Source: a virus. Taken from it: a stretch of DNA of 56,415 nucleotides. Made by a program: the position numbers and the translations under genes. A model generated the notes under the pieces. That model worked only from the letters and a program-made list of their open reading frames with translations. It did no database searches and had not been told where the DNA came from. Shown in pieces: positions 8,345-19,700 of the stretch. The DNA is taken from positions 1 through 56,415 of IMG/VR virus record IMGVR_UViG_3300044957_000341. The stretch is one strand, 5' to 3'. Each line of letters starts with the position of its first letter. Position 1 is the stretch's first letter.

Positions 8345-8360
8345 AAAAATACATTATTTG

Positions 8361-8369
8361 TATTTATAA
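8361..8369 (+). promoter_or_regulatory. TATTTATAA motif before the 1683-aa baseplate gene
   Basis: Ends 9 nt before the ATG at 8379. One of several copies at a 9-10 nt spacing. Confidence 0.45.
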
Positions 8370-8378
8370 AATAAAAAG

Positions 8379-11300
8379 ATGTCAGAAAGTACACTTTCTT
8401 TTGCGGGCTCTGAATTGTTTAGAAGACAACTATTAGTAAGAAATTTAGCACCATATAATGTTGAAGGTTCGTATACACCTCCAGAGCCTGCGGTTAATTA
8501 TGAAACTAATCTTACTGTTAGTAATGTTACTGATTCACCAAATAACTTAGTTTCTACTAATGTTTTTGCAGAAACTCTTTATCCTTTAAATGAATACGGA
8601 CCCGAAGGTGGTTTTAGTCAACCTATTGGGATTAATACTATTGCATCTACTAATAATCCTGAAGGTACTAATCAGGGTCCATACGCACCTAATGATACAG
8701 TTTTAGATATTGTTAATGAATTTTATATTGAAGCGGCATATTTGAAAAATACATACGGACCAGAGGGAGGATATAAAGATTTAGTTGTTATAACAGATCT
8801 ACAATTACCTAACCAATACTTTTCACCATATTCATTTAACCCTTTTTGGAATTGGTCAACATACTCAACATTTAACGTTGTTTTTCAGGATAATCCTTTA
8901 GGAAGTAACGGACCTTTATCTGAAGATAGTCCCCTTATGAAAATAGGGGCAATGACCTTAAAGGAATTGTTCCAAGATAGAATTAATCAAGAAATTCTTC
9001 AAAATACAGTTGGACTTGTAAATTTAGACACAATTACTGATCCGTTTACAGCATCATTATTGGCAACAGGCCAACAACCCTTTTTTGAAAAAAATTGGAA
9101 AATTACCGTACCCGAAAATCCTGTATTAGCTGCCGTAACATTGGCAAACAGACTAACAGGAACATATTTTCCGGCTTCATTTATCCCTGGTGATTATTTT
9201 GATGAAATAAATCCATATACTAATCCACAACAAACAAGTAACGCATTAAACGTTGCTAATAATTTAACAGGAGGATTACTATCACCAATATTAAATAAAA
9301 CAAGAAATCCTTCCGAAATATTTGTTGCTAACACTGGAGGTGGTACTAGATCAATACTATTTGCTTCATTAGACTATAACAAATATAGACCATCATATAA
9401 TATAGGTTTCATACAAGGAATATCTGCGATATTTGGAAATTTAGTCAACCAAAATACTTTGGCTTCGGGTGGTTATTATGTTGGAAGTCCTAATGCAGAA
9501 CCTAGTTTAATTGACTCACCACCAAACCAAGTACCTGTAAATGAATTTGGACAACAAGAAGCGTCTATAGTTTATGGGCCTCAAGAATTAGGTATTTTAT
9601 ATGAAGGTAATATAGGTCAACTACAATTTGGTTTGGCAGGTAAATCATACACAAATGATGGAGGCATAACAGGACAATTAGTTTGGACATCTCCTAAATT
9701 TAATCCAAACGCGGGATGGAAAGTAGGTGTAGGTGCCGATCCTAAATTCATAGACGAAGAATTTAACGAAATACAAGCCGACTATAATAGATATAGATCA
9801 ACCGACATTGACTTTGAACCCGGATCTATTTTACATAAAACTCAAAGATTAGTTGAATCGGCAGATCAAGTACAAGGTCAAACAAGGTTAAAACACGTTG
9901 GAAACGCAATTAATCAAATATCTAAAGTGTTTAATGATGGTTATAAAGAAATAACGAAAGGTTCTCAAGTATTGTCCTATTCGGATCAAGCAACAGGTCA
10001 GGAGGCTGGTATAGAATATTGTCGTTTGTTTCAAAAAGATACTCCTTATTTTACATATGCAGATTTACAAAAAACAGATGGTATTGTAAACTCGGGTAGA
10101 AAATTTACCTATTCAGTATTTGACAACACATATAATTTAAATATTGCACCATTAAGAAATCCAGGATCAACAAATATTGTTAATGGTAAAGTTAAAAAGT
10201 ATATGTTCTCTATTGAGAACTTGGCGTGGAGAACATCTGATAGACCAGGATATACTTACGATGATTTACCTGTGTGCGAAAAGGGACCTAATGGTGGTCG
10301 AATAATGTGGTTCCCACCATACGATTTAAAATTCAGTGACGATTCAAGACCTTCATTCAATGAAACTTCTTTTCTTGGTAGACCTGAACCTATTTACACC
10401 TACAAAAATACGGCTAGATCAGGTACATTAAATTGGACTATCATTGTGGATAACCCATCAATGATGAATACAATAATTGAAAAACAATTAGAAGGTGTTG
10501 CAAAAGAAAGAATTGATTCGATAATTGATTCTTTTTATGCTGGTTGTATTAAATATGATCTATACGAATTGGCGACAAAATTTAACACTATACCAACTAA
10601 AGATTTATATACATATCAACAAGTCTTAAATAATCCAAGACTGACAACTGAGGAATACGTTCAGACTTTACAAAATATCCCATCTAACGCTAGTGGTTCC
10701 GATAATAGTAGTAACTCATCGGGAGCTAATACGAACGTAAACCTAAATGGATCAAGTAGTAATACCACAACATCTAATCAACAATTAAGTAATCAAGACT
10801 TCCAAAAGTATGTTGGGTATGGATTTTATTTTCATAACGATTTACCTGATCCGAAAACAACACTCACGGTTGCAACTCAACCATTTAATATTTGGTACGA
10901 TCAATATTTAGCACTTGAAAATACGGACTATGCTGATAACGCACCTGAAAAAGTGTTTGTTGGTAATGATGAATTTGAAAAATCAGGAATACCACAGATG
11001 TTTAGTAAGGTAGTTCAAGGCAATTTTCAAAAAATACAAAGCGACCTATTAAAAATAATGGACGATGCTGTTGTTAAAAAAGGAGGAACAATTACAATAA
11101 CATTAACAGGATCTGCGTCAGCACCTAATACAGAAGAATATAATGTTAATTTATCACAACGAAGATTAAGTAGTGTTATAAAATGGTTTGATACACAACC
11201 CACTTCTGATAATAAAACATTTGGTCAATATAGAACTCAAGGAAAAATTTCATTTATTGAAGAGCCCAAAGGGGAAGTAATATCAATTATTAAACAAGTA

Positions 11301-13430
11301 TCTGACGACACAAATCCTAATGATGCTGAAAGTAACATTGGGTCATCGGTTAATTGTAACGTTGATATTAAACAATTAGTCAATGGACAACAAGTGACCA
11401 CTAAAAATGCTCAAAAATATAGCGTTCCCGCTATGGCATGTAGAAGAGTTGTTCTAAGAGAAATTACTGCGGTTATACCTACTGTTGAAGACATACCACT
11501 CGAAAACCCACCAATAGACATAAGTATAAATGATCCTGGAAGCGATAAAGACGTATCAACACCAACAACAGGATTAATAAGAAATATAAAACCACAGGCA
11601 GAACTTACTATCGAACAAAAAGTAAAAGAAGGTATATCAAAAAAACTATTAAGAAGTTTATTTAGTGAATGTGATTATTTTGAGGTTATAAAAGAAACTA
11701 ACCCGATGATTTTCGATACGATTAAGGAAAAAATAAAATATTTTAATCCGGCATTTCACTCTATGACACCTGAAGGGTTAAATGCTCGTTTAACATTTAT
11801 GAATCAATGTGTTAGACCGGGACAGACAATACCTGTTATTGGCCCTGATGGTAGACCAAAATATAACGATGCTTTGAATACGGCATTTGGTGCACCACCA
11901 ATATTAGTTTTAAGAATTGGAGATTTTTACCATACTAAAATAGTACCACAAAACTTAGGAATTCAATACGACCCAATTGTTTTAGATATGAACCCTGAGG
12001 GTATAGGAATTCAACCGATGATTGTTAAAATTACCTTAGGTTTCAATATTATTGGTGGTATGGGGTTAAAAGAGCCTGTACAAGAATTACAAAACGCACT
12101 TTCATTTAATTTTTATGCTAATACAGAAATTTATGATGAAAGAGCAACATCAACAGATAAAGAGAGTACTGAAATAAATGATAAGTACGTTATAGAGGCT
12201 CTTAATTTAACACTACCAACGGTAAACTCTACTATTGTTAATACACCACAACCTAAAAAAGGTCAATCAACAATAGGTACAATAACGGGAGAAAATTCTT
12301 TAGATTATAAAATACTATTTGATGAATTACAAGCGAACACCACGGCCTACGTTGAAGCGTATTTTAATTTTATGAAACAAATAGAAGATCAAAACAATTT
12401 TGGTATTCTACAAATGGTTAATAAACAAGTAAATTATAGTAGTGGTAAATTGGCCGAATACACAACACCTACTGATTCTAAAATCTATGGAAAACCAATT
12501 AATGTTGAATCCTTGATTGATACTTTAGTTAACAGAGTTAAAGATGATGTTAATAAAAGAAAAGACCCAATTATGTCTGCATTGGTAGTTGATAATGCTA
12601 ATTATAAAAATAAAACATTAAGAGAAGTTGAAGAAAAACTTAAAAAAATTGTACAAGATCAAAATGGTGTAATTGCTAATTCTGTTAATTTAACAATTAA
12701 TGATTTTGTGCCTGTACAAGAGAATTTAAATTTCACTTTGAGAAAAATGGATGTTGTTGTTAATAAATTGGATGGTTTATTAATCGACACAAACAACCCA
12801 ATCATATATGATTTAAGTGGTGATACTTTCTTTTCAGACGTAAACTCAAACGAATCCGTAAATTATTTATATTTGAGTAAAACCGCACCATCAGGTGGTG
12901 TTGCTAGTTTTTATAAAATATTAGATGAATTTACTAAATTAATGGACTCTAAAATTAACCTACCACAAGAATTTAACACTGACAATAGTACATTGAATGT
13001 TGATGAGGATTTGGGTGATGTTGGATCATATAAGTTTAACAACGTAGAAGATGATAGATTTTACTTGGTCATGTCTCAAATATTTACAGACGAAACAAAA
13101 AAACAAAAGTTATTTACAGATTTGACTAGTGGTCCTGATGTACAACGAGAGGAAGGCATAACTACCGCTATTGAAGAAATTATTGATAATATTAGTTCAA
13201 GGTATAAAAATTACTATAAGGAAGAAAAGGACTTATTTTCAAATATAGAAACAAGCAAGCAATTCGTTTCAATTAAAAGTTATATATTACCTTCTATTAA
13301 TAACCTTGTGACTTTTACTACACCACCAACAACTGATGTTGAGGTTAAAACTAATAAAATAAAAGATTTGTATGCGAATCAAAACTTAAACGATAATAAC
13401 ACTTTCAACGGAAAAATAACATTTAATTAA
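8379..13430 (+). CDS. Large baseplate/tube-initiator-like protein with an OmpA-like domain
   Basis: A 1683-aa tail protein without one clear full-length relative that I can name. Residues about 600-700 (EPIYTYKNTARSGTLNWTI) and 1180-1230 (FYHTKIVPQNLGIQYDP, then MIVKITLGFNIIGG) look like tube/baseplate-cap beta domains of the gp48/gp54 type found between tape measure and hub genes. Between them, residues about 870-1030 resemble an OmpA C-terminal peptidoglycan-binding domain: TITLTGSASAPN, NLSQRRLSSVIKW and later MACRRVV. That domain would let the baseplate grip the cell wall after the outer membrane is crossed. A Ser/Asn-rich spacer (about residues 768-810) precedes it. The family calls rest on position and pattern; the OmpA-like call is moderate. 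Confidence 0.65.
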   Translation: MSESTLSFAGSELFRRQLLVRNLAPYNVEGSYTPPEPAVNYETNLTVSNVTDSPNNLVSTNVFAETLYPLNEYGPEGGFSQPIGINTIASTNNPEGTNQGPYAPNDTVLDIVNEFYIEAAYLKNTYGPEGGYKDLVVITDLQLPNQYFSPYSFNPFWNWSTYSTFNVVFQDNPLGSNGPLSEDSPLMKIGAMTLKELFQDRINQEILQNTVGLVNLDTITDPFTASLLATGQQPFFEKNWKITVPENPVLAAVTLANRLTGTYFPASFIPGDYFDEINPYTNPQQTSNALNVANNLTGGLLSPILNKTRNPSEIFVANTGGGTRSILFASLDYNKYRPSYNIGFIQGISAIFGNLVNQNTLASGGYYVGSPNAEPSLIDSPPNQVPVNEFGQQEASIVYGPQELGILYEGNIGQLQFGLAGKSYTNDGGITGQLVWTSPKFNPNAGWKVGVGADPKFIDEEFNEIQADYNRYRSTDIDFEPGSILHKTQRLVESADQVQGQTRLKHVGNAINQISKVFNDGYKEITKGSQVLSYSDQATGQEAGIEYCRLFQKDTPYFTYADLQKTDGIVNSGRKFTYSVFDNTYNLNIAPLRNPGSTNIVNGKVKKYMFSIENLAWRTSDRPGYTYDDLPVCEKGPNGGRIMWFPPYDLKFSDDSRPSFNETSFLGRPEPIYTYKNTARSGTLNWTIIVDNPSMMNTIIEKQLEGVAKERIDSIIDSFYAGCIKYDLYELATKFNTIPTKDLYTYQQVLNNPRLTTEEYVQTLQNIPSNASGSDNSSNSSGANTNVNLNGSSSNTTTSNQQLSNQDFQKYVGYGFYFHNDLPDPKTTLTVATQPFNIWYDQYLALENTDYADNAPEKVFVGNDEFEKSGIPQMFSKVVQGNFQKIQSDLLKIMDDAVVKKGGTITITLTGSASAPNTEEYNVNLSQRRLSSVIKWFDTQPTSDNKTFGQYRTQGKISFIEEPKGEVISIIKQVSDDTNPNDAESNIGSSVNCNVDIKQLVNGQQVTTKNAQKYSVPAMACRRVVLREITAVIPTVEDIPLENPPIDISINDPGSDKDVSTPTTGLIRNIKPQAELTIEQKVKEGISKKLLRSLFSECDYFEVIKETNPMIFDTIKEKIKYFNPAFHSMTPEGLNARLTFMNQCVRPGQTIPVIGPDGRPKYNDALNTAFGAPPILVLRIGDFYHTKIVPQNLGIQYDPIVLDMNPEGIGIQPMIVKITLGFNIIGGMGLKEPVQELQNALSFNFYANTEIYDERATSTDKESTEINDKYVIEALNLTLPTVNSTIVNTPQPKKGQSTIGTITGENSLDYKILFDELQANTTAYVEAYFNFMKQIEDQNNFGILQMVNKQVNYSSGKLAEYTTPTDSKIYGKPINVESLIDTLVNRVKDDVNKRKDPIMSALVVDNANYKNKTLREVEEKLKKIVQDQNGVIANSVNLTINDFVPVQENLNFTLRKMDVVVNKLDGLLIDTNNPIIYDLSGDTFFSDVNSNESVNYLYLSKTAPSGGVASFYKILDEFTKLMDSKINLPQEFNTDNSTLNVDEDLGDVGSYKFNNVEDDRFYLVMSQIFTDETKKQKLFTDLTSGPDVQREEGITTAIEEIIDNISSRYKNYYKEEKDLFSNIETSKQFVSIKSYILPSINNLVTFTTPPTTDVEVKTNKIKDLYANQNLNDNNTFNGKITFN

Positions 13431-13434
13431 AACT

Positions 13435-13758
13435 ATGGCACTTCAATATTTTAACAGATATTCAGACTTTTTAATAAATGGACAACAAACCGTTGTTCCC
13501 TATATTACTCTACAACCAAAAAGTAGTGATAAAGCACACATTTATATTGTGGGTCAATCTAGACTTGATAAAATATCGCAACAATATTATAACACACCAT
13601 TTTTTGGTTGGTTAATAATGCAGGCAAACCCCCAATATAGTGGTTTAGAAACCAACATTCCTGATGGTGCGGTATTGACAATTCCATTTCCATTAGTAGC
13701 ATCATTACAAGATTATAAAAATAATTTAAATAACCACTTCTTCTATTATGGTAGATAG
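13435..13758 (+). CDS. Baseplate wedge protein, gp53-like, with LysM domain
   Basis: A 107-aa protein with a LysM-like core (IYIVGQSRLDKISQQYY, then GWLIMQANPQY and IPDGAVLTIPFP). The N-terminal YFNRYSDFLINGQ is reminiscent of T4-type gp53 baseplate wedge proteins. Shorter than T4 gp53 (196 aa). LysM folds in tail proteins either bind peptidoglycan or serve as structural clamps; here the gp53 context suggests the latter. Starts 5 nt after the preceding gene and overlaps the next by 11 bp, so translation is probably coupled. Stops at TAG followed at once by TAA. Confidence 0.75.
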   Translation: MALQYFNRYSDFLINGQQTVVPYITLQPKSSDKAHIYIVGQSRLDKISQQYYNTPFFGWLIMQANPQYSGLETNIPDGAVLTIPFPLVASLQDYKNNLNNHFFYYGR

Positions 13759-16700
13759 TAATGAAAACATACTTGTCGAATATGATTACGATAATATTAC
13801 TTTAATTGACCCAAATAGAGTTGTCGATAATTTAGGTAATGTACAAGAAAGATTAGTCAAACAAGAGGACTTAGTTTATTACGCTAATTTGGAATGTAAT
13901 GTATTACCAAGAACAAAATTAGCTGTAGGTACCGCACTAAATGACCAACAAAGAACAATATCTGTAGGTAAAATAAATTTTCTAAACCCTGGATTTAAAA
14001 CATTTTATGATACAAGTTGGTCTGATGAGTTGACAGGTAAAGACACTTTACAAGGTAAAGGAGTTAATCAACCTTCATTAAAGTCGGTTAAAAATCCAAA
14101 TAAGTCTGACGATTATTATATTACACAAAGTACATACTCAAATGGAACGCCAGGTGCTGTTGATACTGGTTTGTTAGGAATTAAAGACATAAACATTTCA
14201 ATGGGAATGGACTTTCTTCCTGTGGTTGAAATGACTTTAGAAGACGTTAAAGGTAGAACTTTATTTGAGGCAGGTAATAACTCGCCATATGCCGCTTTTT
14301 TCCAATTACCATATCCTTTATTTAATTTAACACTGAAAGGGTATTACGGTAAAGCGATAAAATATCCGTTGATGTTGCAATCATTTACATCAAATTTTGA
14401 CCCTTCATCTCATAATTTTTTAATTCGACTTAAATTTTTTGGATATAAATATACATTATTATCTTATGTGAATTTTGGAGCCTTAATGGCGGTTCCACAT
14501 ATGTATAATAATTTGGTAACAACCGTAACACGTAAAACTGAAACAAATGATTCGATAAAAGAAACTGGCCAAAAATCTGTATTAGTTAGTCGTGGTTATG
14601 AAAAAATGAAAGAAATTTATTCTGATTATAAATCAAAAGGTTTAATTGATGATGATTTTCCTGAAATCACTTTAAATCAATTACGATATAGGTTAGATGA
14701 GTTTATAAAAAATATTTTAGAACAATTTACCAAAGAAAATATGGGAGTTCTTACTGATGTAAGTAACTATCAAAATAGTTTAATTAACTATCAGACAAAA
14801 GTTTATTTTGGTGCCGGTACTTCATGGTTTAATAGGTACATGGACACAAAAAATCCATATATAACTAAGAATGGTGAAACCGTATATACTTGGTTAGAAA
14901 ATATTAAACTTGAAGACAGACCTAAGTGGTATAAAGAACTTGAAGGTCTTGTTATAACATACAATAAACAATTAAACGATAATTCAGTTTTAGGTAAAAA
15001 TCCAGGATCATATACAATCGCTAAAACAACATACTCGTCTTCAATTGATAACACAATACAAACTGAAGTTTTTGTTAAACCTATTAACCCAAAGACTGAC
15101 ATTGATTGGGTTAAAAGTTATAAAAGTCTAAATCCATCAGTCAATTTTGTCGATCAAGATGATGTCAAATTCAAAACATATAAAGAAGGTAGGTTAAATA
15201 TTATAAATAAAACTATAGGAAACTCAAATATAACCTTTCCAAATTTCTTATACTTCGAAGGACCAGGGTCTTTTATTGAAAAGACCAATAAAATGGCTAA
15301 AGACGCTGAGGTTAAAAAGAAAGAAATCGAAGAAAAAATTATGAATAACCTAAAGGTACAATTCAATAACAAAGAATATGGTTTAGGGTTTATACCAACG
15401 GTTAGAAATATATTGGCAATATTTTATTGTCAAGGTGAAGCGTTTTTAAGATTATTAGATGAAGTACATTCAAAGGCGTGGGATCAAAGAGAAAACCAAT
15501 ACAGAAGAGCCGCAATCTTTGGAGGATCGACAACAGCTCCGAGTGTGGATGTTAAAACCTCAACACAAAATAACGAACCCATTTATCCATGGCCACAAGT
15601 GATTAAAGAAACTATTGGTTCTGATAATCAAGAAAAATTTGAAATAATTTATCCTGGCGCCGCTGATGTTGCAACACAATATAGAGCATACATACCTGAG
15701 GTATGGCCTGAGGTTGAGTTTGTTGAAGAATTTATTAAAGGTTATACGTATAGGGATAATGATTTTACAAAACTAGACTCAAATCAAACTAACGAGGCGA
15801 ATAGACCACGAAGAATATCGTTAAACTCTATTGATTTTCCTGTGTCTAATCAGGTGTTCCAAAACAAACAACAATCTAAATATTTTTATGAAATATACGA
15901 AAGAATTATTTTGAATGCGTATTATTCGAAATTAAATCGTATCTCAGGATATCCTTTTTCGGTTTATAATGTTGTCGCTGAAAACGAATCAATTAACATG
16001 ATTGAAAGTTTAGGTCAAACAAATCCATACCTTTCTAAAATATTAAAAGAGTACCAAATAGATCAAACTAATTTCGAAATTTTCTTACGTCATATCTCTA
16101 ATGAAGGTCAAGGTGAGAGTTGGCAAAACTTTATAAGAGGTAATTTTGTTACACCTTATATTAAAAGTGAGGTTGAAAATCCATCGGTATTGTTTAATCA
16201 AGACATATTAAATAATACAAAGTCACAGCCTGATGTTAGTTTAATTATTGCGAGTAACAAAATTAACATAGAAAATTATGTTTCTGAAACACCTGCGAGT
16301 AATATTTTTGATTTTACGGACATTTATCCTTTAACCAATTTAAATTGGGATAAAGATTATTTAGCGAACGGATCATCGTTAAATTTTGCAACTGAATCAT
16401 TCGAAACCGATAGTGTAATAGAATATAACGGAGTTCAAAAAACAATAACAAATTTTCAGTTTGATGATCAAACTAATGAAAAAAAACCAATAAGTAATTT
16501 TAACTTTTTTAATTTAGTTGGTAATAGAAACATTGTCAATTTGAAAACTTTCTATGAGACAAATACAAATACAAATCAATTTGTTACTGAAGGGAATCTT
16601 AGATATACAAACTATAATGGTCAGTTGATTGCAGAACAAACCACATCAATGATGAATACACCATATTTTATTAATGCAATACAAGATGGTGTGTTTAAAT

Positions 16701-19700
16701 TTAGATATAGACCAAACGAAAAAAGTCCATATAAAGCCGCGGCGTATTTGTTTTTAGAAAGTTTACCATTGGCAACCACTAAAGAAAAATATAAAACTTA
16801 TGAAAGTGGTGCTGAAATTTCATTGGATTACATATTAGCAACATTAAAAAAATTTGGAGGAATCCACAAATTACCCTATTCATGGATTTTAAAATATGGT
16901 GCTATTTGGCATAGATATAAAACTTGGATTGATACTGGTTTTGACTTTTTAGATGATGTGTGGAAAGATTTTGATTATGCAAAAAACTATGACTCCATAA
17001 ATTCTGATGTTACTAAATTATATCAATTACTAATTGGAGGAGTTCAAAGAAATATCGTGTGTGATCAAACAACCGGAGTTGCACCATTCACAGATATGAA
17101 CGTTGGGTTTTATCCTCAACTAATGGATGATTATAATGTATTCATACAAGGGGTTAAGTTATTATCAGGAAGTTCAATAGTTCAAGGTGTTTGTACCATA
17201 TCAGGAAATACAATGCAAGTCATTTCCATTAGTAATAATATTTTATCTGGCGGTTCACAAATAGTAGGTCCGAACATTTCGGGTACAACAACTATTTTAT
17301 CTCAAGTAACAGGTACAACTGGAGGTATTGGTACTTATACGATATCACCATCACAATCTGCAAACACAACAACATTTAATGTTTTAAACACAATAATCAA
17401 TGGTCCTGGTAGTTCAGACATACAAAGTTTAATAAACAACGGGACTTTAGTTATGTTTAGCACACCTAATTCAAGTATATACGAACCTCAAGGTTTTGAC
17501 CCTAATCAAATAACAAGAACATTAAGATTAAATACTTGGTCTATGGCGGTTAAAGAAAATAACAAAGAAGATTATTTTGTATTCCCTTCTTTTGGCGCCA
17601 ACATTAATCAAACATATTCAGAGTGTTTTAAAAATGGAATAATGAGAACCGAAGTTTCCCAAAACCCTTCAGTATTCAATGGGTCAATAAGATTATATTG
17701 GAATGCTTCTCAATATGGTTATTTTGACAATAATAAAGTTGATAAGAGCGCTCCTGACCAATACTTTAAAAATATAAATAATAATTCTGAAGCTCAAGAA
17801 AATTTCAGAATAACTGGTGACCAAAATCAATATTCTAAAATTGATGAAATGTTTTCAGCATTCGATTTAAATACTTTGGATCTTTTTGAAAAAGAGTTTT
17901 TAAATTTTAGTAAATCCGTTTATGACTATACAGATACAATACCACCGACAATAAGTTTCAATGTCTCTGACTTGACACAACAAAATGTTACAACATTAAA
18001 CTCAACTGAAACACCAAGTGATAAGGCTTACAAAAATTTTCAACAATTAATGAGGGAATTGATGAAAGTACAAACTCCCGTAGGAACTACACCACAAACA
18101 TTATTTGAAAATATTACAAATAGTCAAAACGAAACATTTCAAACGGTACTTAAAAACTTTCTAGAATACAATGTTGTTTTTAAATACGGAAACCCATCAG
18201 GATTTGATAGAAAAAGTTTTTTCACATTTTCAACACAATTTATTGAGGAACCAATATCTATTGATCCATATATAAAAAACTCATTACCTGGTGATGGAAT
18301 TGCACCGGGCGTGACTTTATTACAATCAGAAACTCAGAACCCTGACGTTTGGAAAACATTACGAAAATATGTAGGATTTTCAGAAATACCACAATTAAAA
18401 TATGGTAATAATGGGTCATACATAACAGATTTTTTCATCGTTATGAATGCCGGATTCAACGAAAAAAATATCCAAGATTTTGCACCACTTATTAAAATAT
18501 TTGCAACTCAAAAAATTGCAAATCCAAATTTAACTGCGAATGAGTTTTACTCACTAATGGACGATTATTTAATCGAAAGTAAAAATTATCTTAATAATAT
18601 TTTATCTATTTTAATGCCTTCAGTCAGAAGACAATTACCTCAAGTTATAATTTCGTCACAAGAGGGTAATGTTAAGGCAAATTTAGAGGCCGGATTTACA
18701 GAACAAACTAGAACTGAATTGTGGGAAACATTTAAAACATTAAATGACACTTGGATTTCAGGTTACGATTTTTCTGACAAAACTTTATTTGAAGATGTTT
18801 TATTATTAGATAGAGCATCGAGAGATGTTGGAAACAAAATTCTTGTCGATATTTTTGAAATTAAAGATCTACTTGAAGGTTCATTATATAAAAATACAAT
18901 GTTGGGTATTGTTGAAAGTGTTTTGAAATATAATAATTTTGTAACTTACATGTTACCATCTTATATTAATTTTTATAATGTACAAAATGCAGAAAAAAAT
19001 CCGGTCCCAAGACCTGATGGTAGTGACGAATTTGCAAATTCTATGTTTGGTACATTTTTAAATGTTGATTACAGAAATAGTTCGCCTAAATATGTTTGTG
19101 TTTATGCGAGTAAACCAAGTGAACACTTGGCAATGAATGATAATATTGATTATAGATATAGAGATGATGCTTTTGATTTGAGAAGATCTAGTGATAATCC
19201 ATTAATAGAAAATCAAATAAATAAAACAGATTGGGCTAGATCAAATAAAGTTGTTGGTTTTAATGTTGATATAACATTACAAAATCAACAAATATTTAAA
19301 CAATTTGATGTCGCCCAAGACCCTGGAAAACCAACAGCAGAATCTTTGGAGGTTTTAAATCAAATGGCAAATCTATCAAGAAATAGAAGATCCTCAACAC
19401 AAAGTGTATCATTATATAATTTATATAAAAATAGAAGTTATAGATGCTCAATTGATATGATGGGAAATGCATTAATACAACCAACAATGTATTTTAATAT
19501 TAGAAACATACCTTTGTTCTCTGGTCCATACATGATAACTGGTGTAAAACATAGAATTAGTGAAAATGGTTTTGACACAACCTTTGAAGGTATAAGACAA
19601 CCTTTCTATAGTTTACCAAAAATTGAAAACTTTATTCAGTCATTAAATGAGAAAATTTTAACAAGCATACAAGAACAAATACAAGAAAACGAAACCAAAA

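Noticed and set aside
13756-13761. TAG recoding as a sense codon, suggested by TAG within two genes and TAG directly followed by TAA at 13756-13761 and 32284-32289
   Set aside because: TAG ends several intact genes (for example 49244-49246 and 54075-54077), and the two decayed genes also contain TAA or TGA, so one reassigned codon cannot rescue them.
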